DNA of 64,000 bases, taken from the NCBI GenBank assembly GCA_036172665.1, contig CM069872.1, forward strand, positions 22,423,001 to 22,487,000, read 5' to 3'. Under the pieces are notes generated by a model. It was given only the letters and a program-made list of their open reading frames with translations. It made no database searches and was not told the DNA's origin. The translations under genes and the position numbers were made by a program. The stretch is from Prosopocoilus inquinatus (taxonomy: Eukaryota > Arthropoda > Insecta > Coleoptera > Lucanidae). This document shows positions 51,595-62,494 of the stretch, one piece after another. Numbering within the stretch: position 1 is the first letter of the stretch; every line of letters begins with the position of its first letter.

Positions 51595-53712
51595 GGAAAA
51601 TTATGCATTAAAAAACTTCAAAATATTCATGCACATATGCACTAAAATCATCAAAAATGTGCACTTAAATATGCATTAAAAATTAACTTTTATAGAATAA
51701 ATAATATTTTTTATGTTACCACATTCTTCATTATTTTGCTACAAAAAAACAAAAACTTTTTTTTTAATTCTAAATTATTTATTTAGTCGTTATTATAGAA
51801 ACAAATTATAATTACATTTAACTTCAACATGGTGTAACAAATTCTCAAAAGTAAATTTGCGCCTATTGTCGGCGAGAATATTTTTGTACTGAGAAAATAT
51901 TCTCTCGACATCGCAGGACACTATTGGTACAAATTCGTATTTTACAACGTCATTGACACTTAAATGTTCGTTTTTTTCATTAAGGGTCGATTCATTTTGC
52001 AACACTTCACTTATATTCTTCAGTTGCTGATAGCCCGTATTCTTTGACAGCACTTCGTTTAATTTATTGATAAAAACATTTTTCTTGAGTTTTGCTAAAC
52101 CGTTAACTACATGTTCTACTATTTGAATGCTTTCTTGTAAAGATAGACCCTTAGCTTCTAGCTTGGAGATTGCAGTCGAAATGCATGCCAGATTAGCTCG
52201 AATAAAAATTAAATCTTCTCGAATACCTTTTTTTCTCAGAATACTCTGTGCTTCTTCGATGCACTGCGCTTCCTCAGAGTCGAATTCATCAACAATTTTC
52301 TTCACAATTTCAAAATTTTCAGCGTAATACACAGCAGCGTCGATCCAACTTCCCCATCTTGTAATGATTAGCGCAGGTGGAAGTGGAATGTCACCCGAAA
52401 TTTCCCGAAACTTCTGAATACGACTTGGTGCCTTAAGGAAAATCTTTTTCACAGATGATATTAGCACATTAACATTTGAATAAAGATTACGAACTAAATC
52501 AGCTACTCGATGTAAGCCATGTGCTAAACAGGTCACATGTATCATGTTTGGGTATAAAACCTGCAGTCCCCGCATTGTTTTGCACATATATGGTGCAGCA
52601 TCACTACAAACCGCTAGAACGTTTCCATATAAAATTCCAGACGGCCACAATAAACTTAAAGAATCGTTGAAAAAAGCAGCGACTGTTGAATGATTTACTT
52701 TGTCCAACACTTTTAAAGTCAGCAGATATGATTTATTTTTTTCTTCAGGAACCCCTAATATACCAAACACAAAATTTCCTATGCATCTTTGTTCTTCATC
52801 GGTTGTTTCATCCAACGACACCCAAATAGAATGATCCTTTACTTTTGCTCTTAATTTATCCAATGTTAATGTATACAATTCAGAAACATAATTTTTTCTT
52901 AATGTCGATCCATCTGGAATATTTTGCTTTGTATACTTTTCCAAAAAATGGCAAAGAACTTCATTTTTTAACTTAGCTAATGGAATGTCTGCGCAAATAA
53001 AAGCCTTACAAAGTTCTGCATTGAATTCTGAACGTTTAGGTCTAGGCGTCGGTAAATTAGAAATTAACACTTGCCGTTCGTTATTTCCCCTTTTGCGATT
53101 TTTATTACTTGCATGCTTTCCGGTTTGAAGATGCTGCGTGACTTGAAACTTTTTGGTTGCCGTAACATGAACCTCGCAGTATTTACAAAATAACAGACGC
53201 CCATCCGTTATAAAATCATCGTAGTCCTTCACAAACTGGTTTAAAATTGCACTTACACACTTTTTTTCTTTTGGCATCTTGATAGATGTTAATCCTATTG
53301 CAATCAGCATACAACTACTGAAGGTTGATGAAATTTTCTGGAGAATTTCCTGGTAAAATTAGAAAGAGAGCTACCCCATACCATGGTCTGTACGAGTACT
53401 ATTAACGCGGACAAAATACTTGGAAATTCGTGGGATAATGTGCGGTCGCAGTAAACAATGGCGGTTTTCATACACTGTTAATCCTCTTATTATTTCCAAG
53501 TATTGTGATTTTGAAACACTGGTTGTTCAGATTATCTGCTATAAAATGTCAGTTTGCACTTGGCAATAAGAAATAATCGCAAATTTGCAATTAAAACAAA
53601 AAAATGCAGGAAATCATGCATTAATGCCCGAAAAAGTTAAAATATGCATTTATGTATAAAAATATTCCAAATATGCATTTGCATATGCAATTATGCAAAC
53701 GCATAATTATCC
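51595..53712. mobile_element. hAT element, 2,118 bp, 8-bp target duplication
   Basis: Ends GGAAAATTATGCATTA / AACGCATAATTATCC are inverted; TAAGCTTA (51587-51594) and TAAGCCTA (53713-53720) are an 8-bp duplication with one mismatch. Both subterminal regions (about 51600-51690 and 53600-53700) are crowded with ATGCAT/TATGCA motifs, which in hAT elements are transposase-binding sites. It is inserted inside an older hAT gene. Confidence 0.78.
51793..53310 (-). CDS. hAT transposase with N-terminal zinc finger, open reading frame intact
   Basis: 505 codons from the ATG at 53310 (or 494 from MPKEKKC at 53277). Residues about 35-70 form a C2H2/BED-like finger (LLFCKYCEVHVTATKKFQVTQHLQTGKH). The catalytic core includes HSIWVSLDETTDEEQR (first Asp), NVLAVCSDAAPYMCKTM (second Asp), MIHVTCLAHGLHRVADLV (CxxH block) and ITRWGSWIDAA. 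The C-terminus has FVPIVSCDVERIFSQYKNIL, the hAT dimerisation region with its SxxVERxFSxxK signature. The protein is like the CGG-binding-protein/ZBED-type hATs. No stop or frameshift, so this may be a recently active or still functional copy. Confidence 0.85.
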   Translation of the reverse strand: MLIAIGLTSIKMPKEKKCVSAILNQFVKDYDDFITDGRLLFCKYCEVHVTATKKFQVTQHLQTGKHASNKNRKRGNNERQVLISNLPTPRPKRSEFNAELCKAFICADIPLAKLKNEVLCHFLEKYTKQNIPDGSTLRKNYVSELYTLTLDKLRAKVKDHSIWVSLDETTDEEQRCIGNFVFGILGVPEEKNKSYLLTLKVLDKVNHSTVAAFFNDSLSLLWPSGILYGNVLAVCSDAAPYMCKTMRGLQVLYPNMIHVTCLAHGLHRVADLVRNLYSNVNVLISSVKKIFLKAPSRIQKFREISGDIPLPPALIITRWGSWIDAAVYYAENFEIVKKIVDEFDSEEAQCIEEAQSILRKKGIREDLIFIRANLACISTAISKLEAKGLSLQESIQIVEHVVNGLAKLKKNVFINKLNEVLSKNTGYQQLKNISEVLQNESTLNEKNEHLSVNDVVKYEFVPIVSCDVERIFSQYKNILADNRRKFTFENLLHHVEVKCNYNLFL

Positions 53713-53834
53713 TAAGCCTACTTATCACATTTTTCTTGCCAGTTTTGCAGTATTAGTTTCCTGTTCCATTTTCTTCTTTTTTATGCGTAATTTGTACTCT
53801 TCGACGCACTCCTGCCTATGTTTCCTTTTGTAAG

Positions 53835-54015
53835 AATAATAGTTAAATATAAAGTGAGTTTTTTTTATATACATATCTTTAACACATTTAAAAAACTCTA
53901 ACAGGAAAAAAAATCAGTAAAAAAAAAATAACTTAAAAGCAATTGCACATAAAAACACTAACAAAAATATATAGTAGTATAGTATACTACGATTTGTTTG
54001 CCGGAAGTCATCGAT
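53835..54015. other. No gene seen
   Basis: AT-rich junction DNA between hAT and mariner fragments. Confidence 0.35.
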
Positions 54016-54019
54016 CCAA

Positions 54020-54355
54020 TAAGAACAAACAATCGAAATCGAATTATTCACCATCATGACAACGCCAGCTCTCACTCAGCCCGTCAAACAGTTGATTTTT
54101 TGTCCAAAAAAAGTTGATTTAATGACTCATTGTCTATATTTACCTGATTTATCACCTAATGATTTCTTTTTGTTCCCGCATATCAAAAATAAAATGCGTG
54201 GTGAGCGATTTTTGTCGGCTGAACCAGCAGATGAAACATTCCGGACACTGGTTTCTGAGGTACCATCTTTAGAGTGGAAAACGTGCTTTAAAAATTGGTT
54301 CGAGCGTATGCAAAAGTGTATTGACGTCAAAGGCGAATACTTTGAAAAACAATGA
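54020..54355 (+). pseudogene. Mariner transposase C-terminal fragment
   Basis: IMTTPALTQPVKQLI (second Asp region, degraded), then LMTHCLYLPDLSPNDFFLFP (third catalytic Asp in PDLSPNDFFLFP) and WKTCFKNWFERMQKCIDVKG to the normal C-terminus EYFEKQ. The N-terminal two thirds are missing. Confidence 0.82.
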
Positions 54356-54447
54356 TACGGTTTACCAAATTTCATATGCGATTTTTCATCCTGTTTCCAG
54401 AAACTTTTCCAGCAGCCCACGTACATTTTATTATTACTTTTACTTAC

Positions 54448-54776
54448 TGTAACGTCATTATTAGTTGCTGTTTTGGACACAGTGGGTTCTTCGTTTTGTC
54501 TTTTTCAAGATGCGGTCCAATAAGTATGCAGAGGTGTTCAAATATTTCACTTGTCATCCGCGTGTATTTGAAAAATTGTTCAGCATCGTACTTTTGTATA
54601 AATGGAACAAGAGTGTGAAAATGCCCGTACTTTTGCCTTTGCTGATTCAGGGGTGTTACTTTATATCTACGTTGTCTCCTTTGTTTTTTTAACAAAGGTG
54701 ATGTAATTGCACTTATTGCAAGTACAACACTGCTGACAAATATTACGTTTTCTACATCATTTGACGAGAAATCCAT
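54448..54776 (-). pseudogene. HARBI1-like transposase exon 1 only
   Basis: From MDFSSNDVENV at 54776 to the donor at 54448 (LQ at the border, GTAAGT follows) the codons match exon 1 of the transposase at 4335-4645: both share EQFFKYTRMT, a Lys/Arg-rich patch and end ITLQ/MTLQ at the same splice position. Here the start codon survives, unlike in the 4.3-kb copy. Exon 2 is absent, cut near the mariner fragment. Confidence 0.8.
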
Positions 54777-54799
54777 TTTTAAAAGTAGTATCACAATTA

Positions 54800-56235
54800 G
54801 GTACCTCCGTAATAAAATTTCTATAAGAATCTAATATTCGCCTTCTTAGTTCCCCGTTATTATTTATCTTAATGCTAGTCACTCTTTCAATGTCCAAAAT
54901 ATAAAGACTAATTTATCCTGTTTAAATTACGGATGGTGGTCCCGATATACCGTGCCAAACTATAACTGTTCAAAAGGAGTGACAACATTTAATACCATTT
55001 TTGGACTTAACCATATTTAAAAAGAAAAGATAGTGAAGTGTTGAGAGCCACTGAGTGCTAAAGAAATTAAAAAAAAAAAAACATTGTTATAGAAAGTATC
55101 TTTCAAATTTGTCACAAGAATATTCATTTTTAGCTTTGTAAAAGGTACTATTCAGTAATATCTAAATATTTTTAGTATAATTAGTATTCACTTTTTCTTT
55201 TAACCCAATAGTGCGAGTCGAAATTTAGAACTAGGATTTTTCATTCCTATACCAAAGCTGTGATACTAATCTAGCAAATTATATTAGAACTAGATATTTG
55301 TCGGTAAAAATTCATTTTCGTAAGTGCAGTGCATTATCAAAATAACGATACAGAAAAACTTTAAATAGTTTATTATAATTTACACTTTAGCTAAGAAAAT
55401 GAACAAAAAATGTCAAATTATGTATTAAATAAAATTTTCATATAAAAGCTGAATTATTTAAGCTTCAAATTAATATCAACTATTAAGTGTGACATATCAT
55501 TACAATCAGGAGAAAAAATGCTATCGAATAGAATAATAAAAAGAGATAAGTTGTATTCAAAAAATCGAAACTGATGATGGTCGCGGAAAGACGACTTCAA
55601 TTCTGTTACTCCTATTCGAAGTAGAATCAGAAAGTGCCTGTAGAAAGTTTAATTAAAATTTCAAAATTATTTATAATAAAAGAGATACGGAGAGAAAAAG
55701 AAAATCGATTTATTTACATTTTTATTAATATCTCAAGAAGAAATAAAAAAAATCATTCTCTCAATGGATACGAATTAGGCATTGCTTCGTGCAACTTTTC
55801 TTCCATTTAACCGAATTTGTATCTCTTACGGTTTAGGAGATCCCTTCAGTGCACATTCAATTTGAAACAGCCGGTATAACTTACCTTTGCTATAACACTG
55901 TCATAAAACGAAATAAGTCACTATTTTCGAAATTTGAACGATACTTCGTCAACAAAAACTGGATGGCAACTGAAATGTGACGATGTTGATGTTAACATAA
56001 GAAATGAGAAGTAACTTGTGACACAGAGATATGTGACATCTAACGGCAATTATGAAAAGCTTACATATGACACTCTATCAGCCTTTTGTTTACCATTCTT
56101 TCTGCGCCAATAACTCAAAAATGATAATTTATCAGTTATGACTTTATTGCAGCAAATGAGCGATATTCAATTGCAAATCTGGAAGTGTCGGTGTCTGGCG
56201 TATCTTGCACTACAACTGTCTCATGTCCTTGCATA
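54800..56235. other. No gene seen
   Basis: 1.4 kb of AT-rich DNA without recognisable coding or strong repeat structure. Confidence 0.4.
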
Positions 56236-56240
56236 CTGTA

Positions 56241-57862
56241 TTGGGTGTATCAGAAATGCGTGTGTTAATGTTAACACAGAGTGTAATTAGCTAAATGAAA
56301 TATTTTTTCTATTTGACTTTTTTTATTTAAGGCTTTCTAAATTGATTTAAAATGAAGAACATGTTACATACTAAAATCTATACCCGCCTATGGTTAAGAC
56401 AGGAAAATTTCTGTTGTGATAGAAACGAAAAAGTCAAATAAAAACGTCAATCGTTGTAATGTCACATTTATGAAAATTTAACAGAAATTGCATTTATAAC
56501 GTGCTGGGTTTTGAGTAAGTCTTAAACACAACGAATAACAGTAATTCTAACAATATTTTAAAAGAGTGCAATTCTTATTATTACAATAAGTGTTCAAAAT
56601 GGCCACCATTACTGTTTAAACAACACTGTAAACATCTAATAAGAGTATCTTTTACTCGCTCAAGCATTGGTTGATTATTCCTCATTACCGTGGCAACGTC
56701 TTCAATGCGGTTACTCAATTGTTCAATAGTTTCAATTGGGACTGCATACATTAGTTGCTTCATGTAGCCCCACAGAAAAAAATCGCAGGGGTTAAGGTCG
56801 GGCGACCTGGCGGGCCATAAAATAGGACCGTGAGTTCCAATCCACCGTTCTCGAAAATTATTGTTCAACCAATCTCTAACTATCAAGGCATTGTGACAGG
56901 GAGCACCATCCTGCAAATACCATACATTTGCTCTCATTACTAAAGGCACATCCTCTTGCAAATTGAGAAAACTTCTCTTAAAAAATGCAAATATCGTTCA
57001 CCATTGAGACGAGGTGGTAAAACATTGGGTCCTATTAGTTGACCATTTAATATACCAGCCCATACGTTTACAGAAAATTCTTGCTGAAAATTATGCACTC
57101 TTATGGCATGCGGGTTTTCATCAGCCCCATACATGAGTGTTGTGAACATTAAATATCCCTTCTCTGGTAAATCCTGCTTCGTCAGTTGTGAGCAAATAAT
57201 TTTAAAAAATTTGGTTGCCTATTAATTTTTCAACTATCCATTGGCAAAATGTGCGTCTACGACCATGATCGCCAGGTTGTAAAAACTCAACACTTTGCAC
57301 ATGGTATGGATATAACTGCTGGACTTACTCACCAAACTGACAAATGTGATATACCATGCTGAAGTGCGAGTCTCCGGGTACTTGTACCAGGTCTAGTTGC
57401 AACAGCATCCAAAATGTTTTCCTCAACATTCAGTACACGACTAGGGCGAGGTCTGCCCCGATTTTGGGCTTGGGGTTTAAATGAACCATGATCCCGGAGA
57501 TGTTGTGCAGTTGAAATGTGTGCCTCTTAGGCAAAATGCGATTAGGGAAACGAATCGCATACAGTCTACGTGCCTCTGCAGCATTTCCGTTAACTCTTGA
57601 TTAGAAAAATCGTGCATATTTAAGAATGACAACTATCTTGACACATAATTGATCCAATTGTGAACGCTACAACAGCGGTGATGCCATGGTTCTTCGAAAG
57701 CAGTTCCAGTTCAAACACCAAACAACTCGTTTGTTCAAAAATAGGGGTAAAAAAATTATGAAAAAAATTACGATTTTTTCAAAATGCCATAAAAAAATTG
57801 TTCAACTTGGCGAGATCTCCTATGGTTTAAAATTAACACACATATTTCTGATACACCCACTG
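56241..57862. mobile_element. Mariner-like element, ~1.6 kb, TA-flanked
   Basis: TGGGTGTATCAGAAATGCGT at the left and CACATATTTCTGATACACCC at the right are inverted ends, next to TA dinucleotides (left TA 56239-56240 or 56234-56235; right TA 57863-57864). A minus-strand transposase pseudogene lies inside. Confidence 0.75.
56581..57620 (-). pseudogene. Mariner-like transposase (DUF4817-type), frameshifted
   Basis: From about 57620 in broken frames: helix-turn-helix pieces (RLYAIRFPNRILPKRHTF-like), then a region with the first Asp (near 57180), YGADENPHAIRVHNFQQEFS, VNVWAGILNGQLIGPNVLPP (57090-57010), VWYLQDGAPCHNALIVRDWL (second Asp, 56910) and ILWPARSPDLNPCDFFLWGY (third acidic residue, 56810) to FEHLL at 56581. 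Close in layout to the transposase at 32.6-33.7 kb (both share VNVxAGI, DGAPxH and FEHLL). At least three frame breaks. Confidence 0.8.
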
Positions 57863-57889
57863 TATTCTCTTTGTACTAGATTCACGAGA

Positions 57890-58500
57890 TGACTTGGAGC
57901 TTTCACTTTCAAGACGAACGTACCACTCGTACCTTGGTCTTTTCACATTCTCCAAGTCAGATGGTCCCTCGTCCAATTTACTTTTGTGAGCCCTGCTTTC
58001 CAATTCACCAATATGTAATTAACAACTAAGCAAAATTGCTTGATTGTTTTATAACTATGCAAAACTGACTTCTTCTTTTACAAAATTGTCTTCTTTTTAA
58101 TAGGAAACGCAATATTGACTTTTTTCACAACAAACGCAAAATAAACCAATGATATAAAATGAGACAAAAGGTTCTCTTAAAATTCAAGTGGATTTGATTG
58201 CACTGATTAGTCCTGTTCACTAAAGGAGAAGTATAGGGGACAATTGAATTTCAAACAAACTAGCAGTGTTTGATGGCACATTTTTTCCAATTTATTCACA
58301 GAGCATGCACTGTACGAAATATCTCTTCTCCATGCCTAAAACGCAGTTAGGTATGAGCCGTAAGTGTTTTTAGATTATCTCTAATAAAAAAAAACTTACC
58401 TGGACAACTTTTACATTTTTTATTCTCATGCTCATTGAGTAAATCGTGAGATTTTATCTCATCATTACTGTTTCTTTCTGCTACGAGCAAATGTCCAATC
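57890..58500 (-). other. Possible exons of an unassigned gene
   Basis: Two minus-strand stretches look coding and have splice-like borders: 58500-58400 (LLVAERNSNDEIKSHDLLNE then ENKKCKSCPG before GTAAG) and 58015-57895 (IGELESRAHKSKLDEGPSDL then RPRYEWYVRLESESSKSSRE). Charged, low-complexity composition; no family recognised. Could be a transposon accessory gene. Confidence 0.3.
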
Positions 58501-58646
58501 CCATGGCGTGCATGGGAAAATTAAGAAACCGAAAACACATCGCCCCCGACAGCTGACAGCACATGAGCGATTATTCGTAACGCAGCACGAGTCCAACTTT
58601 AAATAAAGAAAGACAGAGGATACGATGCATGCGACGCACATCATAC

Positions 58647-58765
58647 GGCGAATTCAACTCCTTGCACTTTTGTGAACTGAATGTAATCTCTTCTCGTTTT
58701 AGCTTATGTATAGAACGGGATGAGAATAGACTTAGTTCACAGAAGTGCAATAAGTCGAATTCGCC
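58647..58765. mobile_element. Palindromic MITE, ~119 bp
   Basis: GGCGAATTCAACTCCTTGCA at the left pairs with TGCAATAAGTCGAATTCGCC at the right; the complementarity continues inward (CTTTTGTGAACT / AGTTCACAGAAG). No coding. Confidence 0.65.
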
Positions 58766-59289
58766 AATAATGTTGTAAGTCCGAAATATTTGAGGTGAAA
58801 TATTTCACATAAATTTCATTTCATTGAAATATTTCACAGCACTCAGAAATTTCATGAAACTTATTTTGAATTTGCCGGGCAGAAAATGTCATGGTTTGAA
58901 TTTAGATGATACAGCGACGAATAAGATCGCAAGTCAACGATGAAGTAAACTTTGTTGTGCTTAACATAGATAAACTAAACCTACTCAATAATTTAACCGT
59001 CACATATATGCACTTGTATAATAACGACATTAAGCATTAAGGCGGGTTTATACACGCAATGATTTGCTGGCGCCAATTTTCACTGGCGCGCCAGTGTCAA
59101 AAAAATGCACGTGTAAACAGCTACTGGCGCGAAAGTTAAAACCAAGCATGCACAAATGTAAAAAGTTAGCAACCTTCTAACTTTAGTGGCGCCAGTGCCG
59201 ATAAATTTCCAGAAATTGCCTGTTGCATGTACTGAGTTACAGTGTGGTTATCGTTTTAAACTCGTTTTCCCGTTAAATATTTTAGAAAA

Positions 59290-61122
59290 ATGAGCCAAAA
59301 GTGGAATGCCGAAAAAACAATTGCGTTTTTAGAGGCGTATGAGCAATTTCCCTGTTTGTGGGATGTCCACTCACAATCATATAAAAACAGAGAGGCCCGG
59401 GAAAACGCATATGAACGAATTGCTAAAATTATGAATTTCGAAAATTTTGGTATGAACGAAGTGAAAGCCAAAATACGTTCAATTCGAAACGCATATACGC
59501 TCGAATTAACTAAAATTGCGAAAAGCAAAAAATCGGGAAGTAGTGCGGATGATATTTATAAACCGAAAGTTCTGTGGTTTGCAACTGCGGATCGCATCTT
59601 GAATCGAGTTGTGCAAATTAGGGAGTCACATGCAACAGAAATTGTAAGTATTTTTTAAAATTTACTTATGATAGCAATATAACAATATGTAAAATAAGTA
59701 GTAGGAGTATTGTAAATAATATTATAACTATACATTGATCATATTCATTTGCCAAGGCACGGCACCTTCACCCATGAACCAATCAGTTAGATGATTTCTG
59801 ATTTCCGCTGCTTTTTTAGAGTAATTTCGACTATCGTTAGTCAAAGGCATGTCAATCATTCCTCTTCCACCGTGTCTTTCTTGCCGCCACGAACCAAGTA
59901 CTATTGTTCCAGTGACTGTATCTTCTTCGTCCACACATCCCGGAACAATATATGTAGTTGTTGTTTTTCGAAGCCAGTTATGCAATGCACAAGTGGCTTT
60001 CACTACAGATTCGGCTTATTCTGGGCACAAAGCAATTGGCTTCTCAAACACACGAAATCGTGACACAAGTATGCCAAAAGCATTTTCTACAATCCTTCTA
60101 GCCCGCGATAATCTATAATTAAAAATTTTCTCTCTCAGCGATAAAGGGCCGTGGTGCGCAAACGGCTTTAATAAATATTCTTTTAACGGAAAAGCATCAT
60201 CTGCCAGAAATACAGTTTTTGGAGGTACATTTAGTACGTTATTAATTTCTAAGGCCTTCTTTAAAGTAGATCTGGCATCCACTCCTCCATCAGATGCCCT
60301 CCCATTTGCACCTACATCTAAATACAGAAAACAGTACTGGTCATCTACCAGCGCAAGTAAAATAATACTGAAGGAACCTTTGTAATTATAAAACTCTGAT
60401 CCTGAATGCCATGGACATTTTAAAATGATATGCTTTCCATCGATTGCCCCACCGCAATTTGGAAAATTCCATCTTGCCGAGAAACCTTGTATTAACTGTT
60501 TCCATTCATCGATAGTATTTGGGATCTGCAAAATATAATTTATGATTTGGTATTTCAGCATTCGCAATCACAGGAAACGCAAGACATTCAAGAATCGCAA
60601 CACATTGAAGAATCGCAAGAACTACAGGAAACACCAGAATCACTAATCAGTGAAGAGTATAGCGGTGACGTTTTTGAAAGAGAAGTTATGTCACCATCGT
60701 CAGCTGCTTCTTCAAAAGAATCTGCAGTAAAAGTAAAAAACACTGCACGTACGCAGTTCAAAAAGCGAAAAGTCAGCCCTACAGAACAAGCTATTGCGGA
60801 ACTAAAAGTGCTTTCCCAAACATTGAATCAGCCACTTCCCCAGGAAAGTGAATTTGATTTGTTTGGGAAAACGGTTGCATGTCAACTAAGAAAACTTCCA
60901 GAAGCTGCAGCTCTAGAGTCAATGGCGTTCATACATACACATTTAGTGCAACAACGCCTGAACTTCTCTGTACCAAACTACAACCTATCATCAGCCTTCT
61001 CTTCCAGGCCTTCAAGTTCTTCAACCAGTTTGCCAACAAACAATGGCAATCAACATTCATTTGGTGCAGATTCAAATATTTTAAGTCAAGCTGTTAGTCC
61101 ACTACTGAATGATAATTTATAA
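59290..61122 (+). CDS. MADF-BESS-type DNA-binding partner of the Harbinger transposase (2 exons)
   Basis: Exon 1 59290-59643 ends before GTAAGT; exon 2 59 codons later in the map starts at 60559 after TTTCAG and ends at 61122; both in phase 0, giving 305 residues. Residues 4-95 are a MADF domain: KWNAEKTIAFLEAYEQFPCL, ENAYERIAKIMNFE, VKAKIRSIRNAYTLELTKI and VLWFATADRIL. Exon 2 starts with Gln/Glu-rich repeats (SQETQDIQESQHIEESQEL), a basic patch (TQFKKRKVSPTEQ) and a BESS-like helical region (FGKTVACQLRKLPEAAALES). In Harbingers this protein brings transposase to the ends and into the nucleus. The intron contains the antisense transposase exon 2. Confidence 0.85.
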
Positions 61123-61659
61123 ATAAATTGTTTTACAATGAGCTGTTTTCTTTGAATTTTTTGTATGTATGTGTAATAAACTGACTAATGTTTTCCTTAC
61201 CTTTATATATTCATTCAGGACGCTGTAAATGGTTTCACACACCTCTGGAAGAAACTTGGATATTGTACATTTGGGAACACGATATAGATATTGTAAAGAC
61301 GCAAATGAATCCCCCGTGGCTAAATATCGCAGTGTAACCTCTAATTTTAATTTTGGAGATAAAGCGTCTCTCATTCGGGTGTCCTTTTTTGTAATATGAG
61401 GCGCAACACGTTGTAGAAGGAAATCAAAGCTTAATTTAATCATTCGCAAATGGTTTTTAAAGCTATTGGGATCTTCTTCGGAGAGCTCGTTCAAAAGCCT
61501 TTCCGATGCACCTAAAATATGTCTTCGGGCAATCCACTTTTTAACCCATATACGCCCTTTTCTCTTATCTTTTTGCTTTTTCCGCTCTAAGTCACTTATA
61601 ATTTCCTCGATTATTATTCTGGCCATTATTCGACCGCTCATTTGCAATTCTCTTGCCAT
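59728..61659 (-). pseudogene. HARBI1-like DDE transposase (2 exons), one premature stop
   Basis: Exon 1 61659-61201 starts MARELQMSGRIMARIIIEEI and ends LNEYIK before GTAAGG; exon 2 60525-59728 starts after TTTTGCAG, both phase 0, about 418 codons. Motifs: CGGAIDGKHIILKCPWHSGS (first Asp), YLDVGANGRASDGGV (second Asp), FLADDAFPLKEYLL and ARRIVENAFGILVSRFRVFE (catalytic Glu), CALHNWLRK near the end. A single TAA at 60018-60016, after the catalytic Glu, interrupts an otherwise open frame, so most of the DDE core would still be made. The intron contains the MADF exon 2 on the opposite strand. Confidence 0.9.
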
Positions 61660-62064
61660 TTTTCTATGTGTAATCGTTGATTTCAATGCACAGACACAAC
61701 AACCTTCAACAATCGGTACTTGAAAAATGCAAGTGGCGCGCCAATTTAGTATTTCTTGTGTAAACACTGTTTGGCGTGAAAGTTGAACTGGCGCTTTATT
61801 GGCGCCAGTAAATCATTGCATGTATAAACCCGCCTTTAAGCACAAAACACGTACTCTAGAAATGAAAGTGAATAAGCGAACTACAAATACCAGTTTGTTG
61901 CTGCTTGCAACCGTTGGGTGGCGCTGACTGAAATCGGAAGGTGAGGTAGGAGGACCATCCCACTGGATCCCACATTTCAAATTTCAAAAACGTCAAATTG
62001 ACGCATAAAATTCCGCACGGTAGATACGCAAAAGTGTAAAAGAAACTAAACGTTGAACATTGAA

Positions 62065-62494
62065 ATGTTTAGTAAAAGAAAAGTTGCATCAATGCATGCG
62101 ATGATTCTAGCAGCAAGACATCGTTTTCCTAAAAATGAACCAGAAATTTTTAAAAAGTGGTTGAATAACGTAAATAGTTGTGTTTTGAAAGACAAATCAC
62201 CCGAGTACATATACAAAACGTATTATGTGTGCAACAGACATTTTGAAGAAAAGGATATCGTACCTGGAACACGAAGAGGATTAAAAAGAAATGCTGTGCC
62301 AACTTTATTTTTAAATAGTAAGTGCTAAATGGTTACATGTTTCAATCATTAAGCATATACTTTTCTCAGATGAGAATGATCAGCACAATAGCAATAGAGA
62401 AGAAAATATTACTTCAGTGATTCCAATAACTTCTGTTTTATCAACTGGAGAAATGCTTCTGCAACATTCCATGTCAACAGAACCTGATGCGGAA
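62065..62494 (+). CDS. THAP-like DNA-binding exons (P-element-type N-terminus), partial
   Basis: From the ATG at 62065: ILAARHRFPKNEPEIFKKWL then TYYVCNRHFEEKDIVPGTRR and AVPTLFLN, matching the THAP zinc finger (RFP, W, CxxHF, AVPTLF). The N-terminal Cys pair of the C2CH site is not evident, so the finger may be broken. Exon 1 ends near 62320 before GTAAGTGC; exon 2 starts near 62371 after CTCAG (ENDQHNSNREENITSVIPIT) and ends at about 62494 before GTAAAA. Downstream 62700-63100 has a further open piece without motif. Likely the front of a THAP/P-type transposon gene. Confidence 0.5.

Larger units (their letters stand above)
59040..61835. mobile_element. PIF/Harbinger element, 2,796 bp, near-intact
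   Basis: Inverted ends AGGCGGGTTTATACACGCAA / TTGCATGTATAAACCCGCCT, continuing with ATGATTTGCTGGCGCCA / TGGCGCCAGTAAATCAT, are flanked by TTA at 59037-59039 and 61836-61838. Both expected genes are present: a MADF protein (plus) and a DDE transposase (minus). Subterminal TGGCGCGCCA/CTGGCGC repeats may be binding sites. Confidence 0.92.
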
